Source: Oscillibacter sp. (GTDB taxonomy: Bacteria > Bacillota > Clostridia > Oscillospirales > Oscillospiraceae). From it: 49,945 nucleotides of DNA. The stretch is from positions 1-49,945 of the forward strand of contig JAAVYM010000107.1 of assembly GCA_022791135.1 (NCBI GenBank), in the 5' to 3' direction. This document shows positions 23,920 to 32,466 of the stretch, one piece after another (position 1 is the first letter of the stretch; every line of letters begins with the position of its first letter). Under the pieces are notes generated by a model. It did no database searches, had not been told where the DNA came from, and saw only the letters and a list, made by a program, of their open reading frames with translations. A program made the position numbers and the translations under genes.

Positions 23920-24771
23920 TCAATTTTCCTCCGCTTCCCGCCGTCCCTCCAGCGCGGCGGCGTAAAGCTCGTTCTTGGACAGCCCCGTGTGCCCGGCAAC
24001 CTCCCTGGCCGCGTCCTTCAGCCTGGCTCCGGACTCCATCAGAGCCAGCACCTGCGCTGCGCCCTCCTCCAAGGTCAAGGCGGCGGCAGCGGCAGGTTTC
24101 GCCCCGGCCACCACCAGCACGTATTCCCCCCGGGGCGTATTCTCTTCGTAATACTCCACGGCCTCCCCCAGGGTACAGCGGCGGGTCTCCTCGTGGAGCT
24201 TGGTCAGCTCCCGGCACAGGGCCACCTGCCGCTTCGGCCCGAACGCCTCCGCCAGGTCCGCCAGGGTAGCGCGGAGCTTGTGGGGGGCCTCGTGGAAAAT
24301 CATTGTCCGCCGCTCCTGTTTCAGGCTATCCAGATGCTCCCACCGGCTCTTTTTGGCCACGGAGAGGAACCCCTCAAAGGTAAACCGCCCCGTCGGCAGC
24401 CCGCTGACCGCCAGGGCGTTCACGGCGGCGCAACAGCCGGGGATGGAGAGGACGGGCACGCCGCGTTCCGCGCACAGGCGGACCAAATCCTCCCCCGGGT
24501 CTGAGATGGCGGGAGTCCCCGCGTCGGTCACCAGGGCGCAGCTTTCCCCCTCCAGGAGACGGGCCAGGACGGCCTGCCCGGCGGAGGCGTGGTTGTGCTC
24601 GTGGTAGCTGACCAGGGGCTTTTTAATCTGGAAGTGGTTCAGCAGTTTCAGGGACACCCGGGTGTCCTCCGCCGCGATAAAATCAACCGCCGCCAGGGTT
24701 TCCACCGCCCTTGGAGACAAATCCCCCAGGTTGCCGATGGGTGTGGCGACGAGGTAAAGGGTCCCGCTCAT
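23920..24771 (-). CDS. rsmI: 16S rRNA (cytidine1402-2'-O)-methyltransferase
   Basis: Methylates the ribose of C1402 in the 30S decoding centre with SAM. The 283 residues show the tetrapyrrole-methylase-fold motifs LYLVATPIGNLGDLSPRA near 5-22, AEDTR near 35, LVTDAGTPAISDPG near 79-92 and SGLPT. The C-terminal helical domain (KNELYAAAL) is complete. The start at 24771 overlaps the stop of the tRNA methyltransferase gene (ATGA). Gene order NUDIX, trmN6-like, rsmI with 4-nt overlaps indicates one operon of nucleic acid upkeep genes. Confidence 0.95.
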   Translation of the reverse strand: MSGTLYLVATPIGNLGDLSPRAVETLAAVDFIAAEDTRVSLKLLNHFQIKKPLVSYHEHNHASAGQAVLARLLEGESCALVTDAGTPAISDPGEDLVRLCAERGVPVLSIPGCCAAVNALAVSGLPTGRFTFEGFLSVAKKSRWEHLDSLKQERRTMIFHEAPHKLRATLADLAEAFGPKRQVALCRELTKLHEETRRCTLGEAVEYYEENTPRGEYVLVVAGAKPAAAAALTLEEGAAQVLALMESGARLKDAAREVAGHTGLSKNELYAAALEGRREAEEN

Positions 24772-25499
24772 AGCGGCTCCTCCTCTCGAAAGTAAATGCG
24801 GTTCAGTTCCGCTGTGGGCGCACCGCCGGGCGTCTCCAAAATCAGGGGTTCCTCCACGGCCAGCCCCGGCCGCCCACCCCGCCGGGATTCCAGCAGCAGC
24901 AGCGACGGGGCCGTTTCCGCCCGGAGGGAGACCATCCGCAGCCGCTTGGGTTCCAGCCCCCACCGGCGCAGGGTGCACAGGAGGTCCGTCAACCGCTCTG
25001 GTTTGTGGATCAAGCAGAAGGCCCCGCCCCACCGCAGCAGCCGGGACGCGGCCCGGCACACATCCTCCAGGGTGCAGGCGACCTCCATCCGGGCGGCGCG
25101 GCGGGCGCCGGACCGGGGCGGCAGGCCGCTTCCCGCCGGAAAATAGGGCGGATTGCACACCGCCAGGTCAAAGCGCCCCGCGCTCAGCGGAGCCTCCCGC
25201 AAATCCCCCAGCAGCGCGGACATCCGGCCCGTCAGCCCGTTCGCCTCTGCCGCCAGGTTCGCCAGGCGGACGGCCTCCGGCTGGATGTCCAGCCCCGTTA
25301 CCATCAGCTCCCGCTGCCGCTGGAGCAGCAACAGCCCCAGCAGCCCCGTCCCGCAGCCCAGATCGCAGACCCGCAGTCCCGGCTTCAGCCTGGGGAGGGA
25401 CGCCAGGAGAAAGCTGTCCAGCCCCGGGGGAAATTGCCCATTCCCATAAACAAAGCGAAGTCCGCCAGGCTTCAGCTCCTCCCAATGCTCGCCGCTCAT
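24768..25499 (-). CDS. tRNA1(Val) A37 N6-methyltransferase-like protein
   Basis: SAM-dependent methyltransferase of 243 residues. Motif I is CDLGCGTGLLGLLLLQ near 46-61, the acidic residue following is GLDIQPEAV near 72, and the catalytic NPPY motif is near 116-119, which marks N6-adenine or N5-glutamine methylation. Position upstream of rsmI and general layout fit the TrmN6/YabB group that modifies A37 of tRNA1(Val). The start at 25499 (MSGEHWEELKPGGLRF) overlaps the NUDIX stop; the open frame extends further upstream without support. The exact RNA substrate is inferred. Confidence 0.85.
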   Translation of the reverse strand: MSGEHWEELKPGGLRFVYGNGQFPPGLDSFLLASLPRLKPGLRVCDLGCGTGLLGLLLLQRQRELMVTGLDIQPEAVRLANLAAEANGLTGRMSALLGDLREAPLSAGRFDLAVCNPPYFPAGSGLPPRSGARRAARMEVACTLEDVCRAASRLLRWGGAFCLIHKPERLTDLLCTLRRWGLEPKRLRMVSLRAETAPSLLLLESRRGGRPGLAVEEPLILETPGGAPTAELNRIYFREEEPL

Positions 25500-26068
25500 A
25501 CCCGGCGGGGCGGAAAGCGGGACAGCTTTCCGTTCAGCTTTGCGTAAATGCGCTCCCGGAACCACGGCTCAGAGGAAGCGGCCACGGCCTCCTCCAGAGC
25601 GAACCAACCCACGCGGCTGTTCTCGTCGGGCTTGCAGCGCAGCGGCGCGCCGGGGTCCGCCTCCAGGAGGTAGGTAGCGTTAAGATGCAGATGGGACGAG
25701 ACATACCGCCCCCGCTTCTCGTGGCCGTCCACTGTTAGAATCTCCAGGGAGTAAATTTCCGGCGACACCGGCCGGACGTCCTTCAGGCCGCTCTCCTCTC
25801 GAACCTCCCGGAGGGCCACAGCCAGGAGATCCCGTTCTCCGTCGGCGTGCCCGCCCAGCCAGGCCCAGGAGTCGTAGAGGTTGTGATAGGCCAGCAGCAC
25901 CCGCGCCCGGTCCGGGCTGACCACCCAGGCGGAGGCGGTCCAGTGGGCGGGGTCCTCCCGGCCGAAGGGGACCCACCCGTCCCGCAGCAGCTGCAAAAGC
26001 GCGTCCCGGTCCCTCTTCTCCTGTTCGTTCCAGGGATCAAAGGCCTCCAGCTGGGCAATCAAATTCAT
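25496..26068 (-). CDS. NUDIX hydrolase
   Basis: Hydrolase of nucleoside diphosphate-linked compounds, 190 residues. The Nudix box is GHADGERDLLAVALREVREESGL with the REVxEExG core intact. The first conserved Glu of the classical box is Arg, a variation seen in the GGHADG subfamily. An N-terminal extension of about 40 residues (DPWNEQEKRDRDALL) and the C-terminal GWFALEEA..A match that subfamily. The start at 26068 has GAGGAGG 8 nt upstream. It is the first gene of the NUDIX-trmN6-rsmI unit. The substrate is unknown. Confidence 0.85.
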   Translation of the reverse strand: MNLIAQLEAFDPWNEQEKRDRDALLQLLRDGWVPFGREDPAHWTASAWVVSPDRARVLLAYHNLYDSWAWLGGHADGERDLLAVALREVREESGLKDVRPVSPEIYSLEILTVDGHEKRGRYVSSHLHLNATYLLEADPGAPLRCKPDENSRVGWFALEEAVAASSEPWFRERIYAKLNGKLSRFPPRRV

Positions 26069-26544
26069 ACGGCATCCTCCTCTTTCGATGGTATCCATCA
26101 TAGCACATTTTCCCCCAAAGGAAAAGCGGAAAAACACCGCCGAAACCGGCGGCAAAATTAGGTCAAATTTGTGTATTGCATATCGCAATGCCGTGTTATA
26201 CAATTTTATATAAACATAGGAATTCCCTAGTTTTACGGCTCCAGGGATACTCTGCTCCCTGCCGGAGGGTAAATTTTTTGCCATCCCGCCCTTTTTGCAT
26301 AACATCTGTCCCGCAGCCCCAAAATTCGACGGGCCGAGTTTGGTAGAATCCCCCCGAAAAATGGAAAAAATACACAATATATGGGGTTTTGCTTCAAAAG
26401 CAAAAAAAATGTCGAAGAAATCTTCGGTTTTTTTGTAATCCAATCTTGAAAAATCTGGAAATTTATGCTATTTTATAGAAAACATGCCGAGGGCGTCCCA
26501 GACGCCCGAACAGGCCATCATCAAGGAAAGGGACAGAAATCATC
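26069..26544. promoter_or_regulatory. Divergent NUDIX/spo0A control region with a 0A box
   Basis: This AT-rich gap has no gene. A perfect 0A box TGTCGAA lies at 26410-26416 and a reverse near-match TTCGACG at 26325-26331. CGAAG-AAAT-CTTCG (26413-26426) followed by a run of T overlaps the 0A box. The likely spo0A promoter is TTGAAA (26446-26451), 17 nt, then TATTTT (26469-26474) preceded by TGC. Together these point to Spo0A binding its own control region. No convincing sigma-H promoter was found. Confidence 0.6.
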
Positions 26545-27309
26545 ATGGAAAGTAAAAGAACTGTACTTCTGGCAGACGCCAGCGAAGAGTTCCGCACAAT
26601 GCTGCAAGAGGCCATTGAGCAGGCCGGTGAATTCACCGTGGCCGCTTCTACTGGAGACGGACAGGAAGCCCTGCGGCTTGTCGAAAGCGAGTGCCCCGAT
26701 CTTTTACTGATGGACGTAGCCCTGCCGGGTCTGGATGGACTGGGCCTGCTTCAGGCGCTGCGGGACCAGGGCGGCAAACAGCCGCGGACCATTATTGTCT
26801 CCGCTTTCTGCGGCAACCAGGTCCTGGCCGACGCGGAAAAGCTGGGCGTGAGCTACTACTTGCCCAAGCCCTGCGAACCCAATTCGCTTTTGGAGCGAAT
26901 GCATGGTATTTTTGAGACGCCCTCCTCGCCGGAGCTGCGGACCTATGCACTGAAGAACACCGTCACCGCTGTCATTCACGAAATCGGCGTTCCCGCCCAT
27001 ATCAAGGGCTACCAGTACCTGCGAGAGGCAATCATCATCGCCGTGAACGACATGGAGGTCATCAACGCCGTCACGAAGGTCCTCTACCCGGCGGTGGCCA
27101 AGCGCTTTGGCACCACGCCCTCCCGGGTGGAGCGGGCCATCCGCCACGCCATCGAGGTAGCCTGGGACCGGGGCGACCTGGAGACGCTGCAAAAATACTT
27201 CGGCTACACCGTGTCCAACACCAAGGGCAAGCCCACCAATTCGGAGTTCATCGCCATGATCGCCGACCGGCTGATGCTCAACGGCGACAGCTGGGTATTC
27301 CGTGCCTAA
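26545..27309 (+). CDS. spo0A: Sporulation master regulator Spo0A
   Basis: Response regulator that starts sporulation and activates or represses many genes at 0A boxes. The receiver domain (about 5-125) has acidic residue Asp11, phospho-acceptor Asp57 in [13 protein letters not shown], Ser86 and Lys108. The DNA-binding domain (about 140-254) contains the strongly conserved [20 protein letters not shown] and [18 protein letters not shown], which contact the 0A box. The length of 254 is normal. The ATG at 26545 follows a purine-rich AAGGAAAGGG. In most Clostridia spoIVB lies immediately upstream; here it is replaced by a divergent NUDIX operon. Confidence 0.98.
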   Translation: MESKRTVLLADASEEFRTMLQEAIEQAGEFTVAASTGDGQEALRLVESECPDLLLMDVALPGLDGLGLLQALRDQGGKQPRTIIVSAFCGNQVLADAEKLGVSYYLPKPCEPNSLLERMHGIFETPSSPELRTYALKNTVTAVIHEIGVPAHIKGYQYLREAIIIAVNDMEVINAVTKVLYPAVAKRFGTTPSRVERAIRHAIEVAWDRGDLETLQKYFGYTVSNTKGKPTNSEFIAMIADRLMLNGDSWVFRA

Positions 27310-27335
27310 GACAGTTCCCAAAACCACGAGGAAGC

Positions 27336-27372
27336 AAAAACGAGGAGAGGCGGTTTGCCTCTCCTCGTTTTT
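27336..27372. terminator. Bidirectional terminator between spo0A and the DUF2812 operon
   Basis: A perfect 16-bp stem (27336-27351 with 27357-27372, loop GGTTT) has A5 on the left and T5 on the right. The stop codon of the convergent DUF2812 gene overlaps the end of the stem. Confidence 0.9.
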
Positions 27373-28772
27373 CATACCTCCGCGCCCAAGCGCTCTCCCG
27401 CCAGGCGCATCTGCTCCGCCGTAGGGGTCCGGTCCATACTCAGCGACGCCACCCGCCCCGGGAAGCACAGCAGCCAGTTCTCCGTCGGCTTTCCGTTCAA
27501 CCACCGGCGGTAAACCGCCTCCGCTCCCCAGGGGACCGGGTCCTCCGCCACATACTGCCGCCTCAGGCCGGGAAGCCCGGCGGGCCTGTCATCCTCCAGC
27601 AAATCCCGCACCAGCGCCTCCGATAGCCACTCCATCCGGGGCTGCCAAATCGTGTAGCTGAGTCCGGTCCGCTCCTTTTCCCCGCCGTCCTCGCGGAGGA
27701 CATGCTCCCAGTACTGCCAGCGGGGCAGGAAAAACGACCCCTCCCCCCTCCATTCCCGGCTGACATGTTCATAGAGTTCCCCCGTCAGCTCCGAGAGGGT
27801 CAGGGGCACGTCCTCCCGGGGGTACAGGTCCCACTCCGTATGGTCGTAGGTATAACGCTCCCCCGAGCCGCCCAAGAACCAGCCGAAGCGAATAATTCCC
27901 CAAGACAATACGCCCACCATGGCGAACGCCAGCAGGACATCCACCGCCAGCGTCCCCGCGATATTTCTCCACTTGGACACGCCCCGCCGTTTGAGCAGGA
28001 CCGTAGTCCCCCGGACCAGGAAGACCATCACAAAAAGCAGCGCCATGTACACCAGGAACAAAAGGGCGTATCCCCTGCCGCTGGTCATCAGCTCCAACGC
28101 CAGATATATGGCGCACAGGGCCAGCAGCGCCGCCATCCCTACCCGGCTGACCAGCCGGTACCCCCGGCCCAGGGGCACGCAGCCCCCGCCCTCCGCCACG
28201 GAGCGGAGGGACCGCCGCCGCCAGTGGTAGTAGTGCCAGAGGGTATAGACCAGCAGCGCCGCCGCCAGCACGAACAGCACCCCGCTGAACAGGCTGGAAT
28301 TCCGCTCAAAGACCCGGAAAGGCTTGACGAACAAGGTCCCCACGAAGGCCCCTCCCATCAAGAGGGACAGCAGCAGCGCGACGGCATTGCCGGGGAGGAA
28401 ATTTTTCCGCATAGCCCGGTGGATGCCCTCCAGCCGCAGTCCTTCGTCGGTCTCCAGGCTGACGGCGTGGGGGTCCCGGGTGCAGAAAATCTGCATCTGG
28501 AACCAGTCGTCCACCTTTCTCCACCCGGCGGCGGCGCAAAGCTCCTCCAGGGACTGCTGCCCCTCCGTAGGCTCCGGGTTGAACTGGGACGCCTCCACGC
28601 TGTAGGTGACGGCGTAGCGGACCTCCTCCGGCTCTGCCCGGCGGTACTTCCAGATCCGGTTTCCCGCCCTCTCCAGCCACCAGCCCCGGGCGGCCATGGC
28701 GCGCAGGTGCTCCTCCACCCCCCGGTAGTCGTAGAGGCAGAGGGTTTCCACCCGGTATTTCACGTCTCTCAT
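27372..28772 (-). CDS. DUF2812 membrane protein, second copy
   Basis: A 466-residue protein. Residues 1-115 form the soluble DUF2812 domain: LCLYDYRGVEEHLRAMAARGWWLE, then WKYRRAEPEEVRYAVTYSV and AGWRKVDDWFQMQIFC. Five or six hydrophobic helices follow between about 130 and 310, then a soluble C-terminal part ending in MRLAGERLGAEV. It is a clear paralog of the preceding gene (29% to 35% by eye) and overlaps it by 4 nt. DUF2812 genes commonly sit behind PadR regulators; their function is not known, with envelope stress sensing a common guess. The Trp-rich first helix (MAARGWWLERAG) is shared by both copies. Confidence 0.8.
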   Translation of the reverse strand: MRDVKYRVETLCLYDYRGVEEHLRAMAARGWWLERAGNRIWKYRRAEPEEVRYAVTYSVEASQFNPEPTEGQQSLEELCAAAGWRKVDDWFQMQIFCTRDPHAVSLETDEGLRLEGIHRAMRKNFLPGNAVALLLSLLMGGAFVGTLFVKPFRVFERNSSLFSGVLFVLAAALLVYTLWHYYHWRRRSLRSVAEGGGCVPLGRGYRLVSRVGMAALLALCAIYLALELMTSGRGYALLFLVYMALLFVMVFLVRGTTVLLKRRGVSKWRNIAGTLAVDVLLAFAMVGVLSWGIIRFGWFLGGSGERYTYDHTEWDLYPREDVPLTLSELTGELYEHVSREWRGEGSFFLPRWQYWEHVLREDGGEKERTGLSYTIWQPRMEWLSEALVRDLLEDDRPAGLPGLRRQYVAEDPVPWGAEAVYRRWLNGKPTENWLLCFPGRVASLSMDRTPTAEQMRLAGERLGAEV

Positions 28773-30130
28773 GGCGCATCCTCCCTTGGTGCCAGCCGCC
28801 TCCCCGCCTCCGCCATCTGCTCACCGGAGAGGGAACTGTCTATATAGAGCCGGACGATCCGCCCCGGCCAAAAGATCAGACGCTGCCCTTCCGGGCAGTC
28901 GGCCCAGCTGCGATGGTAAGCGGATTCCGCCCCCCAGGGGAGGGGGTCCTCGGCCTGATAAGGCCGGTCCTTCCCCCCGCCCAGCAGGTCGTTTCGAATC
29001 CGGTTGTACACAAACCGGTTGGAGATGTCCAAAATCTCATAGTTAAACTGAAACTCCTCACCGCTCTCCTGCTGGACGCACTCCAGATAATCCGTCTGAA
29101 CGCCAAAGCAGGACCGCCCCCGTTCGTAGACGGACCGCCGGACATGGTCCCAGTTCCGTCCAGTCAGATCCCCCGCCGTGAGGGGAATGGCCTGGGGTTC
29201 CTCGTCCCACAGCTGCCCGCGCCAGAGGTACTCGCCCGCCTCCGGCTCCTGAGTCTGGAGGAAGTAGTCGGCAGGGCTGATTCCCTGCCGGCCAAAGGCC
29301 AGCAGCAGCACCGCGACGCAGAGAACCAAAACCGCCATCCAGGTATCCCGCCCGACCTTGCGGCGCTTCAAGCAGCGGCTGAAGAACACCGCAAATCCCA
29401 CGGCGGCCAGGAAAATCACAATGGCCAAGGCCCACCGGACCGCGTTCCGGAGGCTTCCGGTCCCAGCCTCCAGAAAGACGGGAAGCAGCAGCAATAGAAG
29501 CTCCGCGTTGGACATGCGGCTCAGGGCCTTGCACCAGCCCGGAAGGGGAAGCAGTCCCCCGCCCTCCTCCGCCGGCCGGAGGCAGCGCCGCCGCCAGAGC
29601 CAGTATCCGGCGTAGGATGCGGCATGGAACGCCAGCAGCAGCAAGCACGCCACGGCAAAGCCAATGGACAGGTTGCTGAGGAAGAAGGTCCGGGGCAGCA
29701 GCCAAAACTCCACAAGCCGGCTCACCAGAAGGAAGGCGGCGGAGGCCACCCTCCCCCTGTGATAGCCCAGGTAGGTCCCCTTCATGGACCGGTCCACCCG
29801 CTCCAGGAGCAGGGAGGCGTCGGTTTCCAGCGCGGTGGGTTCCGCCGCCGGGTTGACGTAAATCTGCATCTCGGCCCAATCCGAGACCATTTTCCACCCG
29901 GCGGTTTCGCACAAGTCCTGGAAAAAGAGCCGCTCGTCCTCCCTCCCGGCTTCCGGAGGGCAGGTGACGGCATAGTGAAGCCCGGCGGGTTCCGCCTTGC
30001 GGTAGGTCCAGAAAAAGCCACCGGCCCTCTCCAGGCGCCAGCCCCTGGCGGCCATGGCGGCGAGGTGCTCTTCCGCCCCCTGAAAGTCAAAGGGCGCAAA
30101 GGATTCCAAACGCCATTTCCTCTGATTCAT
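28769..30130 (-). CDS. DUF2812 membrane protein, first copy
   Basis: A 453-residue paralog of the next gene with the same plan. The DUF2812 domain at 1-110 reads FAPFDFQGAEEHLAAMAARGWRLE and WTYRKAEPAGLHYAVTC. Hydrophobic helices lie at about 125-330, and the C-terminal segment has ..AEDPLPWGAESAYHR... and ..GEQMAEAGRRLAP. Shared motifs in both C-termini (DPxPWGAExxYxR and EQMxxAGxRLxxE) show that the duplicated unit covers the whole gene. The start overlaps the PadR stop (ATGA), so all three genes are translationally linked. Function unknown. Confidence 0.8.
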   Translation of the reverse strand: MNQRKWRLESFAPFDFQGAEEHLAAMAARGWRLERAGGFFWTYRKAEPAGLHYAVTCPPEAGREDERLFFQDLCETAGWKMVSDWAEMQIYVNPAAEPTALETDASLLLERVDRSMKGTYLGYHRGRVASAAFLLVSRLVEFWLLPRTFFLSNLSIGFAVACLLLLAFHAASYAGYWLWRRRCLRPAEEGGGLLPLPGWCKALSRMSNAELLLLLLPVFLEAGTGSLRNAVRWALAIVIFLAAVGFAVFFSRCLKRRKVGRDTWMAVLVLCVAVLLLAFGRQGISPADYFLQTQEPEAGEYLWRGQLWDEEPQAIPLTAGDLTGRNWDHVRRSVYERGRSCFGVQTDYLECVQQESGEEFQFNYEILDISNRFVYNRIRNDLLGGGKDRPYQAEDPLPWGAESAYHRSWADCPEGQRLIFWPGRIVRLYIDSSLSGEQMAEAGRRLAPREDAP

Positions 30131-30450
30131 CCCAAGTTCTCCCCCTTTACAAACGTTTTATAATCCTCCGTCAACGCCAGCAAACGCCGGTATTCCGCCT
30201 CCAGGGTCTCCCGGCCCTTGTCTGTGATCAGGTAGCTCCGCTTCCGGCCCACCACGCTGGTCTCCCGGATCATACCCGCTTCCAGGAAGCTGTCCAGCAG
30301 GTTGTACAGCGTCCCGGGTCCCACGCTCACCCGCCCGCGGGTCAGCACCTCCACCCGGGCCATGACGTCCGCGCCGCAGCACTCCTCCCGGAGGCAGAGG
30401 AGAATATAAAACATCGGCTCCGTCAGGGTCTGGAACTTCGCTCTCGCCAC
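30127..30450 (-). CDS. PadR-family transcriptional regulator
   Basis: Winged-helix repressor of 107 residues, the usual PadR length without the extra C-terminal dimer domain. Features are LTEPMFYILLCLREECCGADVM, the recognition region RVSVGPGTLYNLLDSFLEAGMI and the wing VGRKRSYLITDKGRE. The start is GTG at 30450 with GGAGGGGG upstream. The longer frame would run back through the operators and promoter, so it is rejected. Two near-identical palindromes in its promoter indicate autoregulation and control of the two DUF2812 genes. Confidence 0.9.
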   Translation of the reverse strand: MARAKFQTLTEPMFYILLCLREECCGADVMARVEVLTRGRVSVGPGTLYNLLDSFLEAGMIRETSVVGRKRSYLITDKGRETLEAEYRRLLALTEDYKTFVKGENLG

Positions 30451-30465
30451 GGGACCGCCCCCTCC

Positions 30466-30522
30466 AATATCGAATATCGTTATTGCTGTCTCCAGTATAA
30501 TATCGAACATCGATATTGTCAA
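30466..30522 (-). promoter_or_regulatory. PadR promoter with two operators
   Basis: On the minus strand TTGACA (30517-30522), a 17-nt spacer and TATACT (30494-30499). The palindrome AATATCGA-N3-TCGATATT (30499-30517) fills the spacer exactly. A second copy with one mismatch (30466-30484) lies 33 bp downstream, over the early transcribed region. Three turns of helix separate the two centres, so dimers would lie on one face. Confidence 0.88.
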
Positions 30523-30530
30523 GCGCTGGC

Positions 30531-30565
30531 AGAAAAAAAGGCGGCTGACCAATGGTCAGCCGCCC
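30531..30565 (-). terminator. Terminator of the MarR/ABC exporter operon
   Basis: On the minus strand a perfect 11-bp stem (30554-30564 with 30540-30550, 3-nt loop) is followed by T7. It ends 9 nt upstream of the PadR -35 box and insulates the two operons. Confidence 0.88.
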
Positions 30566-30573
30566 AAACGCGG

Positions 30574-32466
30574 TCACACAAGCTCCGCCAGGCCCGTATA
30601 GAGCTGATAATACCGCCCCTTCTGGCTCAGCAGATCGTCGTGGTCGCCCCGCTCGATAATCTCCCCCTGTTCCAGGACCATGATGGCCTTCGCGTTGCGA
30701 ACGGTGGAGAGCCGGTGGGCGATGACAAAAACCGTCCGCCCCGCCATGAGGCGGTCCATGCCCTTTTCGATGATCTTTTCCGTTCGGGTGTCGATGGAGC
30801 TGGTGGCCTCGTCCAGGATCAGCACCGGCGGATTGGCGCAGGCCGCCCGGGCGATGTTCAGCAGCTGCCGCTCCCCCTGGCTCAGGCTGCCGCCGTCCCC
30901 GGAGAGGACGGTCCGGTAACCCTGAGGCAGGTGCCGGATAAAGCCGTCGGCTCCCGCCAGGCGGGCGGCGGCCTCCACCTCCTCGTCCGTGGCGTCCAGA
31001 CGGCCATAGCGGATGTTGTCCGCCACGGTGCCGGTGAAGAGGTGAGTATCCTGAAGCACCACTCCCAGGGACCGGCGGAGGGACTCCTTGGCGATATCCC
31101 GGATGTCGATGCCGTCGTAAGTGATGGTTCCGCCCTGAATCTCGTAGAAACGGTTGATGAGGCTGGTGATGGTGGTCTTCCCCGCGCCGGTAGACCCTAC
31201 GAAGGCGATTTTCTGCCCCGGCTTGGCGAAGAGGGACACATCGTGGAGGATGGTCCGGTCCTCGTCATAGCCAAAGACCACATGGTCGAACCGCACGTCC
31301 CCCCGGAGGGGGATCAGGGTCCCATCGGGCTTCAGCCAGGCCCAGGCGTTGTTGTCGTAGTGAACCCGGGTGAGCTTGCCCCCGGCGTCCTCCGCCGCCC
31401 GGACCAGGCGGACCTGGCCCTCGTCGGACTCCGGAGGGGCCTCCATAATCTCGAAGATGCGCTCCGCGCCGGCCACAGCGGAGAGGATGGTATTTACCTG
31501 CTGGGACATCTGGGTAATCGGCTGGCCCACCTGCCTGGAGTACAGGAGGAATGCCGCCAACCCTCCCAGGTCCCCGCTGCGGATGGCCAGGATGCCGCCA
31601 ATGCAGCAGGTGACAGCATAATTCAGGTAGTTCAGGTTCCCCATGACGGGCATCATCATGCCGGAGAAAATCTGCGCCCTGGCCGCAGCCTGACGGTAGG
31701 CGTCGTTCCGCTCCCGGAAGCCGGCCATGGCCTCCTGCTCGTGGTTGAAGACCTTGATGACCTTCTGTCCCTCGATCATCTCCTCGATAAAGCCGTTGAC
31801 CTCCCCCAGGGCCTTTTGTTGCTGGGCGAAATACTGCCGGGAGCGGGAGCCGATGGTCTTCACCACCAGCAGCATGACGCCCAGGGTGGCAAAGGTGATG
31901 AGGGTCAGCGCGGGGCTGAGGACCAGCATCATGATGATGGTCCCGCTAAAGGTCAGCGCGCAGGAGAGCAGGTTGCCAAAGCTGTTGTTCAGCGCCTCGG
32001 AGACAGTCTCAATATCGTTGGTGTAGCGGCTCATCAGCTCGCCATGGGTGTGGGCGTCGAAGAATTTCAAAGGCAGATCCTGCATTTTGTCAAAGAGGTC
32101 CTTCCGGATTTTTGCCACCGTAGTCTGAGAAATCTGGACCATAATCCGGCTGTAGCCAAAGGAGCAGGCCGCCCCAGTCACATACACCAGGGCCATGACG
32201 CCCAGCATTCTAGCCAACCCCGGGAAGTCCCCGGGAAGGATATAGTCGTTAATCAAGGGCCGTATGAGATAGGACCCTCCCACGCTGCAGGCGGAGCTGA
32301 CTGCCAGCAGCACCGCCACCAGGGCCAGCGGCAGCTTGTAGCGGCCCAGATAGCGCATCAGTTTACCCAGGGTGCCCCGCATATTTTTGGGCTTGTGAAA
32401 GCCGCCCCGGGGGCCGTGGGGACCGGGACCGTGAGGGCCGGGGCCGCCGTTTTTTTGTTCAGCCAT
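30574..32466 (-). CDS. ABC exporter subunit, catalytic-site half-transporter
   Basis: Half-transporter of 630 residues for export of drugs, lipids or peptides. A His/Gly/Pro-rich N-terminus (GPGPHGPGPHGPRGG) precedes six membrane helices (about 45-330), then the nucleotide-binding domain. That domain has Walker A GSTGAGKTT near 422, signature LSQGE near 535 and Walker B LILDEATSSID with the catalytic Glu. An insertion of about 50 residues (VRAAEDAGGKLTRVHYDNNA) lies between the two domains. The next half-transporter has Asp instead of Glu in Walker B, so the two should form a heterodimer with one active and one degenerate ATP site. It overlaps its partner by 8 nt. Confidence 0.93.
   Translation of the reverse strand: MAEQKNGGPGPHGPGPHGPRGGFHKPKNMRGTLGKLMRYLGRYKLPLALVAVLLAVSSACSVGGSYLIRPLINDYILPGDFPGLARMLGVMALVYVTGAACSFGYSRIMVQISQTTVAKIRKDLFDKMQDLPLKFFDAHTHGELMSRYTNDIETVSEALNNSFGNLLSCALTFSGTIIMMLVLSPALTLITFATLGVMLLVVKTIGSRSRQYFAQQQKALGEVNGFIEEMIEGQKVIKVFNHEQEAMAGFRERNDAYRQAAARAQIFSGMMMPVMGNLNYLNYAVTCCIGGILAIRSGDLGGLAAFLLYSRQVGQPITQMSQQVNTILSAVAGAERIFEIMEAPPESDEGQVRLVRAAEDAGGKLTRVHYDNNAWAWLKPDGTLIPLRGDVRFDHVVFGYDEDRTILHDVSLFAKPGQKIAFVGSTGAGKTTITSLINRFYEIQGGTITYDGIDIRDIAKESLRRSLGVVLQDTHLFTGTVADNIRYGRLDATDEEVEAAARLAGADGFIRHLPQGYRTVLSGDGGSLSQGERQLLNIARAACANPPVLILDEATSSIDTRTEKIIEKGMDRLMAGRTVFVIAHRLSTVRNAKAIMVLEQGEIIERGDHDDLLSQKGRYYQLYTGLAELV

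Noticed and set aside
26180..26210. DnaA box or origin-like element in the AT-rich spo0A upstream region
   Set aside because: Only one weak match to TTATNCACA; no cluster of boxes and no dnaA or dnaN nearby.
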